A stretch of 64,000 bases of DNA from Panorpa germanica (lineage: Eukaryota > Arthropoda > Insecta > Mecoptera > Panorpidae). The stretch lies in contig OY783203.1 of NCBI GenBank assembly GCA_963678705.1, positions 21,558,535-21,622,534 of the forward strand, in the 5' to 3' direction. The position numbers and the translations under genes are program-made. A model generated the notes under the pieces. The model worked only from the letters and a program-made list of their open reading frames with translations, was not told the origin of the DNA and searched no databases. Shown in pieces: positions 57,252 through 64,000 of the stretch. Numbering within the stretch: the first letter of the stretch is position 1; the number at the start of each line of letters is the position of its first letter.

Positions 57252-57840
57252 TAATGTTTTTGCCATTTGGCACTACATTCTTGTGCCTTAACTCATTTAT
57301 ATACATGTCATTGTGCTTAATTCAATTTTGATCCTTATTAAATCTAAATATTCTCATTTTTTTCAAACGAAAAAAAATATATATATATATAAAATTCCTT
57401 ATAAAAATAAAAACAAAACTGTTACTGCTTCGCTCCTCCTGCTACTGTCCTTCCTGTTTCTACTCTGCCATTCCTTCTCTTTCCTAGTTTTTTTTCTCTA
57501 TCTCCGCCATCCACTTCTTCCTTCATTTTCGGCATTACATTCTTCTGCCTTAAAAAGATTTAAAAAGCTTCAGCCTTCCTTTAATTATTTCTGCCATCCA
57601 TCTGTTCCCTTCCTTGCCCCCTTTTAAGAGTTGCCCAATATTCATTTCACTCCCTACTTTTTCCTTACAATCACACTTAATGTGCTCCAGTGTTTCGTCC
57701 TCCGTTCCGCACACTCTACACATTCTTTCCTCACTACTTTCCCAGTATCTGTTTTCTTTTTCCTCATTTCCAAATCTAAACCTTGCTGTCCTTCTTATGT
57801 TTTTTATGTCTTTTTCTATTAAGTACTGAGGTATATTACA
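57157..57840 (-). mobile_element. LINE 3' end, CRVCGT family (copy 5), with (TA)n tail
   Basis: On the minus strand it encodes the same end as copy 3 (45935-46496), including the zinc knuckle, in closely matching sequence. Its 3' tail is a TA run of about 86 bp (57160-57246). This confirms that the family ends in short tandem repeats instead of plain poly(A). Confidence 0.85.
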
Positions 57841-59008
57841 TTTTCATATAGTTTTTAATTTAAATGTTTCTCATTGAAAGTGTCCGCAAATTCAACACCG
57901 GTTTTATTGAATTAACACTGTTCACATAATATTTTTGTTCATTGTTATATTGAACCTTCTCCGCTTAAGAAAAAATAATTTCTTGTTTTTTGTTATCTAC
58001 GGCCTCTTGCTTTGTACATTGTTTTAATGTTAAAATAAATGTTAGTTTTAAGTTCTTTTACAATAAGTGAGTTGTAATTGTACGTTCAACCTGTAAACTT
58101 CTAGAATATAAGTATTAAACTGACTTCCGTTATTTTGTTCATAAATGAATCCCTACCCCCAGTTAGAGATTTATAAAATAAAAATATGTAATTAAAATAA
58201 ATAAACAACTAATCAATAAATTCGCGCTTGATTAATTTCTTACGCGACGTCCTTTATAGAAAACTAAAAACGTTTTTTATAAAACTTAACAGTGACTAAT
58301 GCATAAATGTAACCAAGACCAAATGCATACATAACTCATTTGGTCTCGAAGAAAGCTGAATTGACAATTCAATTTCAAGTTTTTCTTTAACCATGACCTC
58401 AGAATTTACAGAAAGTTTGATATAAATACGTTTATAAATAACGAATGCTGCTCAAATGATTGTCACACAGCATACTTCCAGATTCTAACATTTCTCCTCC
58501 TAAGTGGAACGTATTTCCATTTCCCGGTCATGTTTGTTACGAACATACTCGTGTAGTGTATGTGTGTGTGTGAGTGCCCGGAATTAAGTCAATTAGTCAC
58601 CAGCAGCAGTCATCACGACACAAACGACTGCCGGTGTCAATATTTATGTAGAATATTGTTCCCATTTCCATGGACGACTACAAACGCAATGCTGCCTGCT
58701 GCCTGTTTCGTGTTCTACAAAACATTTATTTCGTTGTTGTTGTATATTAGTACTTGTTTTTATTAAATACGAGTATGTTAACCATATCATTAGCTTTATC
58801 CATATCACATAAAAATATCTATACATTTTCAAAAGAGCTGGGCATAGTTTTACGAGTTTATTTCAATTCCTTCGGACGCGTGTTCTTCATATTATATACT
58901 TCGCAGAAGCGGATCAACCCAATGTTAGAATCTGGGCCGTGTGTTCGTCTGGAATTACGATTTAAGATATCTTGTTTTTAAAGAAAGGAAAGCAACTCAA
59001 GAATCAAT
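57841..59008. other. Unassigned stretch
   Basis: No gene is supported. A short TGTGTG run lies near 58558. Confidence 0.4.
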
Positions 59009-59652
59009 TAGGGCTTCACACGAGACGAGATAAGGCGTGATTTTCAAAAATCTCGCCTCGTTCTCGTTAGTTTAGAAAAAAATAGGTATCGTTTTCGTCT
59101 CGTTCCCGTCTCGTAATCGTTTGTCCCGTCTCATCTCGTTATTGTGAAAACTTACTTATTTATTTTATACACAGTTGTTCAACTGGTTCAATTTCACTTA
59201 ATCAAATCTCACTTTCATCTAATCTCGGCCTTTTTGTCAGGTTGACACTACTAACACCTACATTTAACGACATTTTTGCGGCAAAATGTCTTCAAACACT
59301 CGCATAGTAAATAATTTATATTCACATTTATATTTCCTTAAAAAATTCGTCTCCGTTCGGCTACAAAATGTTGTAAAAGACAAAATTATAAAATAAAATA
59401 TTTAACAGATGTTTGTTTACCAGATTTTATATTTCGTAAATTTACAACCTAACCTTTTTTGTAATAAAAAAAGGTTGAACCTTTATGTTGCTGTTAGTTT
59501 ATTTTTCCAGCAATTTTTTTTTAAATAACGTCAACGAGACTCTCGGGTCTCGCTATATACGGTCACGGTACCGTCTCAATAGTTTTCAGAAAAGTCTCGT
59601 CTCTTATCGTCTCGCTTTTACGAGAAAGGTCTCGTGCTCGTGCAAAGCTATA
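59009..59652 (-). mobile_element. hAT deletion derivative (copy d)
   Basis: Inverted orientation relative to copies a-c. Left end TAGGGCTTCACACGAGACGA; right end decayed. Flanks GAATCAAT and GAAACAAT agree at seven of eight positions. The BED-like region is read on the minus strand (inverse of AGGCCGAGATTAGATG near 59210). Confidence 0.8.
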
Positions 59653-61019
59653 GAAACAATTAAGGAGATTCCTGCCTCATTACGTAGCGCGCTATCTTAT
59701 GTATAAACTGGACCATTTCTTGTAGACCCCATCAAGATTGGGGCCCCGCGTAGCGAAGATGTCGATCACGCGTATGATCTTGAAACTAGGAAAGAAAATT
59801 CAGATCACTGCTACGTAGTAATACTACGTTCGGATGAATAAATGCACCTTTCCCTCGTTATACGGCCGCTCTTCATACGGCACTTTTACGGCCATAATGT
59901 ATTGTTAGCTACCTTGTGTTAGTTTCACCTTCGCCCTTTATTTCATTGAGGCTACACGCGAGGAGGAGTGACAATACATTGACAAATGGGTCGTAATAAT
60001 TGATTCGTTGTACGTCTTTTCGCTTTACGGTCAACTTTTCTGGAACGTATTTAAGCCGTAAAGCGAGGTGTACTCGTAAGCAACTTCTATCTACTTAATT
60101 ATGTTAAGTATAACCTTTTATATTCGAACACACACATCTGCTAGGTCTGAATATTATATATTCATATTCTAAAATATTCTGTGTAAGTAACACGATATGC
60201 TGCATTCGGATAGACGCTACAGACGCCAGACGTCATGATAATAACCTCGCATAGTTAATATCAAAATGAATAACGATTGTACTTGTACACAAATATATGA
60301 AATGCCAGAACTTTTTATTCTGCCTCTGCCTCTGCCTATGCCTGTGCCCCTGCTACAAACTTATTTTAACATAAAAATAAAAACGGCATTGAATGTAACG
60401 GCATACGGCATACGGACCCGTACACATTGTCGATATGATAACACATGTATTCGTATCGTATTTTGGAATATATTCAAAGAATTACTGCTGTCATGATAAT
60501 AAATATTTGATGATATTTTTCTAATCATGCAATTGCTGATTATACACGCTCTCACAAATACACAGATACCTTTATTGTCCATGAGTCCACAAGAATCGTG
60601 TCGTTCTGTATTAAAAACAATTCATTATTTATACTTGGCACTTGAAAATTCTAATATTAAATTGATATTGGCGTCTAAATTTATAACGATGCGTCTCCAC
60701 CGTAAGGCAAGTTTACTAATTGACAGATATTGCATATTTCAGCAACAAGGCCAGCGTTTATTCCGTTTGTTGTAAATTTAACTTAAACATACACAAGCTC
60801 AAAGTATACTATCGTATAATCAGTACCACAATATGTTACACAGCAACAATTTTAGAGTTCATCCAGCGAATGAAGTTTACCAACGTCAAATGATAACATT
60901 CTAGAAGTTGATAAATGCTATAAAACTTGGTACACTCATTTCAACAAAGGTCAACTTTGTAATATTGTTTCGGCAACATGTTAGATGTTGCCTCAGTGAA
61001 ACATTCCGTACGTCTAGGT
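59653..61019. other. Unassigned stretch with a GC-richer patch and a CTGCCT array
   Basis: A GC-richer patch at about 59700-60080 is unassigned. Short arrays CTGCCT (60320-60350) and CGGCATA (60400-60416) are present. Open frames have no recognisable domain. Confidence 0.4.
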
Positions 61020-61265
61020 ATATGCATGTAAAGAAATTATATTTCTATAGTTAGTACAAATCTCGTCTGTTGGTAAAACAGTGGCCGTACAGTGAAAACA
61101 TATACTCATGAACGCAATAGATGTCGCTGTAGAAATAACGGCAACACAGTTGATATTTGGAGTCGACAGAACTCACTCTTTTAGTCAGTTAGTTTCTTTA
61201 ATAGGTTATAATAAAATTAGATAAAAAGGTAATTAAATAGATAAAGGTCAATTAGATAAATTGAC
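61020..61265 (+). repeat. Repeat family B (copy 4), left part
   Basis: Matches 3380-3700 and 23830-24030, including GAACGCAATAGATGTCGCTG and ACACAGTTGATATTTGGAG. Interrupted at 61266 by family A. Confidence 0.7.
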
Positions 61266-61896
61266 AATGTGCTTGTGTCCTATGTCTTAATTTCTATAAA
61301 AGTGTACTATATATTGATAAAGTGGGTTACTAGAACCTCAAATGTTCAATTATTTTTTAATAACTCCTTATATGTTAAGAGATATTAACAATTAAAAAAG
61401 TCATTTTGTCTCTTTAATTATTAAAGAGATTGAACGTTGTACACATTCCAAGTGCATGTAGCATCACAATCCATGTTACCAACCTTACAGCTCATAAATC
61501 TCTGCTAAATGTATTTATATATCAAAATATCAAATATTATTTACAGCTATTTCAAGAAACAATCAAATTTCAATATTATATCTGCATTGGCAGGGTTAAA
61601 TAAAATAAAAACTTATTATTCTTTGATTTGACTTGATTATTTGACTACCAATAGCTACAGAACATTACCACAGCACTGACCTACTCAACAAATAACTGAC
61701 GTTAAAATGCATTTCACGTCATACAAATATGGCTGACCATTTCTATCGCTAAAACTACAATTCAAACTTTTAATTGCTATATCTCCGTCAATATTTAGAT
61801 ATTTAATAAAATAGACACGCCAATACACATTTATTAACATCAATTTCAATCAACAATTGAAAAATCGACCACAAAAAAATGAGGACACAATCCCAT
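61266..61896. mobile_element. MITE family A (copy 3), nested in repeat B
   Basis: Closely matches 19444-20077 over its whole length; ends TGTGCTTGTGTCCTATG and, inverted, ATGGGATTGTGTCCTCAT. Lies within family B, whose sequence resumes directly after it. Confidence 0.8.
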
Positions 61897-62080
61897 TTAT
61901 AGTAAATAATAAACTTTAAATGTCGTTTCTTTAAACTGCAGATATGATTTAAGTTAAACAATGTAATTATTAAAATATGTATATAAATTACCAAAATAAA
62001 CTTTAAATTTCAGAAGTAACAAATGAGTTTATTTAAAATTTACAATTCCTAATAAAACTATATATACATTTCCAATTGGG
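61897..62080 (+). repeat. Repeat family B (copy 4), right part
   Basis: TAAATAATAAACTTTAAATG and then CCAAAATAAACTTTAAATTTCA match 24045-24150, continuing copy 4 beyond the family A insertion. Confidence 0.7.
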
Positions 62081-62727
62081 TAAATTCTCTAGTCTTGAAT
62101 TCTGTAAAATTGATAAGAATTTATAACTCTACACATATGTCTCTAAATACTGGAATTGCGCATAAAAACAAAGAACAAATACAAAGACTTCCCGTATTAA
62201 TTAGAAATGCTTAAGAAGTATATAAGACGTAATATCTGATAAGAGTGTAACTCCGGTAATTGACTAAATGTGAGTTTATTAAGTAAAACCAGTAATAATA
62301 TTCTAAGAGCTCTTTTAGTGTCCATTAATTTATTATTCTAAAGGAAAGGTACGAATATACCGTGAAAGTTTATGTTAGCTTTTACACAAGCAACTTATAA
62401 AAAATTAATTAACTTCTGCTACGGACCTTCAAATTGTAATTTCACTTACAAAATAATATAGACGAGTACGAGTATATTGTATCTTCAATAGAAAATTTAT
62501 CAGGAGAAGTGGGAAGGGGAGTAGAGGTCAAGGCGTGAGGGCTCTCTCACACTGCAATCGACTATTTGCTATAGAGACCGTTTGTTGTCGCTTTAACACC
62601 AAGTGGTGGTAAAAATATGTACTTTAAGAATGATTTATTAAACTGTCATTATACGAGTATGTCATTTATTCTTTAGTATTTAATGATTTAATAAATTCAA
62701 ATTATTTTCATTGTCAATGTCATTATG
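62081..62727. other. Unassigned stretch
   Basis: Nothing recognised. Confidence 0.4.
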
Positions 62728-63035
62728 GATGCACTCCACTAAGCGTTCACAATAATCACGCTCACGACCGCAGTTTTTCCCGTTCTACTTGCTTGCGAGC
62801 GTTGCAAGCATACTGAGTGTAGTGGTTTTGAGCGTGGAAAAAATAAGGATTGCGATTAAATAGCTCTGTAGCAAAAGCTATATCTGCAAACAAAATTAAT
62901 TTTTCATTAAAGAAAATATTCTAAATGATAATGATCATTGTTTATATATTAAGTTAGATTATGGTGTGAAGAAAAAATATTAAATGGCAGTCAAATATGA
63001 ATTAAAATTAATTTTATTAAGCTTATTTAATTATA
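62728..63035. mobile_element. Truncated copy of the CCAGA-type MITE
   Basis: ACTCCACTAAGCGTTCACAA and the body are the inverse of the right half of 51676-52248. It is cut by a Helitron at 63036. Confidence 0.7.
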
Positions 63036-63822
63036 CTAGCTTTTACCCCCGTCGCAAGCGACGTTTGTTTTTTGTGAGTGGCTTGAATTTCAAGTCAAAA
63101 TTTAATTTTTAAATTGAAATAATAAATAAACTCGTCCTATATTGATTTAACATTTAATAACAATTAATTTTTCATACAAACTGACTAAGAAAATACATTT
63201 TTTATATCAAAATAAAAAATATTTTGAATTTAGGCGACAACTTTTTTTCAAAATTTGGGATTTTTTTTTCGATTCGTAAATAAGTTGCCAAGGTTAGGCT
63301 ATATACAAAATTTCAACTTTCTAGCACAATTTTTACTCTCGGCAAATACTGCCCCCGTGCCCCCCAATAAAATTTTAAAATTTTGAATTTTTTTTTTATT
63401 AATAATATACTTAATTATTCTAGAATCCAGAAAATGAATTTTCTCCAAAGTTCCCTACCGGGCCCCCGAATTTTTTTTAACCCCCCCTTTTTCAATTTTT
63501 GAGTTTCTAATTTTTGAGAAATGTCAGCATTGAATACCTTAATACACATGCAAAATTTCAACTTTCTATCTTATACGAATTAAAAGTAATACAGCAAAAA
63601 AGGGATCTCTTTTTTTCCAGTTTTTCCAAAATGACGGGTTTCCAGGAAATTCAGGGAAAAATCCGGGGACGCCAAAAGTCTTAGAATTTTTTTCTCTACG
63701 AAATAGGAAATTTTTAAAAACTTCCCTGGAGCCGTTTTCGAGATGCCATACAAAATTCGAACCAAACATATAAACACATAAACATATAAGAATATAAATA
63801 TACACTTGGGACTTTATAATAT
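63036..63822 (-). mobile_element. Non-autonomous Helitron, GTCGC-hairpin family (copy 7)
   Basis: CTAG at 63036-63039 preceded by A on the plus strand; perfect stem CGTCGC-AA-GCGACG (63050-63063). 5' end near 63822-63828. Inserted in a MITE copy whose intact relative is at 51676-52248. Confidence 0.85.
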
Positions 63823-63823
63823 A

Positions 63824-64000
63824 CTTGAGTTTACCCCCGTTGCAATGCGACGTCTTTTTGGCGTGTATCATTTGAATCCAATAAAATAATTTGTAATTAA
63901 ATTTTATATTTAACTGTTCTATTTTTAAATTGAAATAATAAATAAACTCGCGCACATATACACACATATAAATTGACTAAAAAAATATTATTTTTTTATC
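63824..64000 (-). mobile_element. Non-autonomous Helitron, GTCGC-hairpin family (copy 8), runs off the window
   Basis: Adjacent to copy 7 in the same direction, with a slightly altered 3' end (CAAG in place of CTAG) and GTTGC...GCGAC hairpin. Continues beyond the window. Confidence 0.75.

Noticed and set aside
57076-57291. Frame with a long isoleucine/tyrosine repeat
   Set aside because: It is a translation of the TA microsatellite.
1-64000. Host protein-coding gene
   Set aside because: I looked for long frames, splice-linked exons and known domains on both strands; all recognisable coding belongs to mobile elements. A small exon of a large host intron could still be hidden.

Overview
This window looks like intergenic, repeat-saturated nuclear DNA of an insect. 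The evidence is AT-rich sequence, no bacterial gene organisation, no convincing host gene, and a dense mix of insect-type transposons: Helitrons with 5'-TC/CTAG-3' ends, hAT, PIF/Harbinger and Tc1/mariner DNA elements, Jockey and R1-like LINEs, a tRNA-derived SINE and a BEL/Pao LTR element. I cannot name the species. Nearly all coding signal comes from mobile elements.

Layout. 1-9 kb: a Helitron (1018-1728), a LINE 3' end (2345-3008), a SINE split by two later insertions (3261-4665), a foldback MITE (5469-6101), and a hAT deletion derivative (6144-8228). Nested in that hAT is a 1.3 kb TIR element carrying an open 185-codon reading frame of the DUF7869 type. 9-14 kb: Jockey debris, a second hAT derivative with a Helitron-like insert, a SINE with its target duplication, and a MITE inside a MITE. 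14-26 kb: further Helitrons, a MITE family 'A', a Harbinger-like element with two inserts, a hAT C-terminal remnant, and a Tc1-like transposase remnant.

26-35 kb: a MITE split by another MITE with a clean 8-bp target duplication, a Harbinger-like element with a MADF-domain remnant, head-to-tail Helitrons, and family A split by family B. 35-45 kb: two degenerate hAT elements, one split by an R1-like LINE 3' end that is flanked by an approximately 111-bp direct duplication, plus two Jockey 3' ends and another LINE 3' end. 46-50 kb: a young non-autonomous BEL/Pao element with identical-looking LTRs, inserted in a LINE. 50-64 kb: Harbinger MITEs, a 5-bp-TSD MITE, LINE 3' ends with (TA)n or (ATA)n tails, two more hAT derivatives, family A inserted in family B, and tandem Helitrons running off the window end.

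The genes do not form a pathway. What the window records is an insertion history, in which repeats that interrupt one another give relative ages and several clean empty-site comparisons. The most promising items for novelty are the DUF7869-like TIR element (6743-8052), the Harbinger-like element with a MADF remnant (28660-30342), the very long duplication around the R1-like LINE (36215-37356), and the tandem-repeat leader of the BEL/Pao element.
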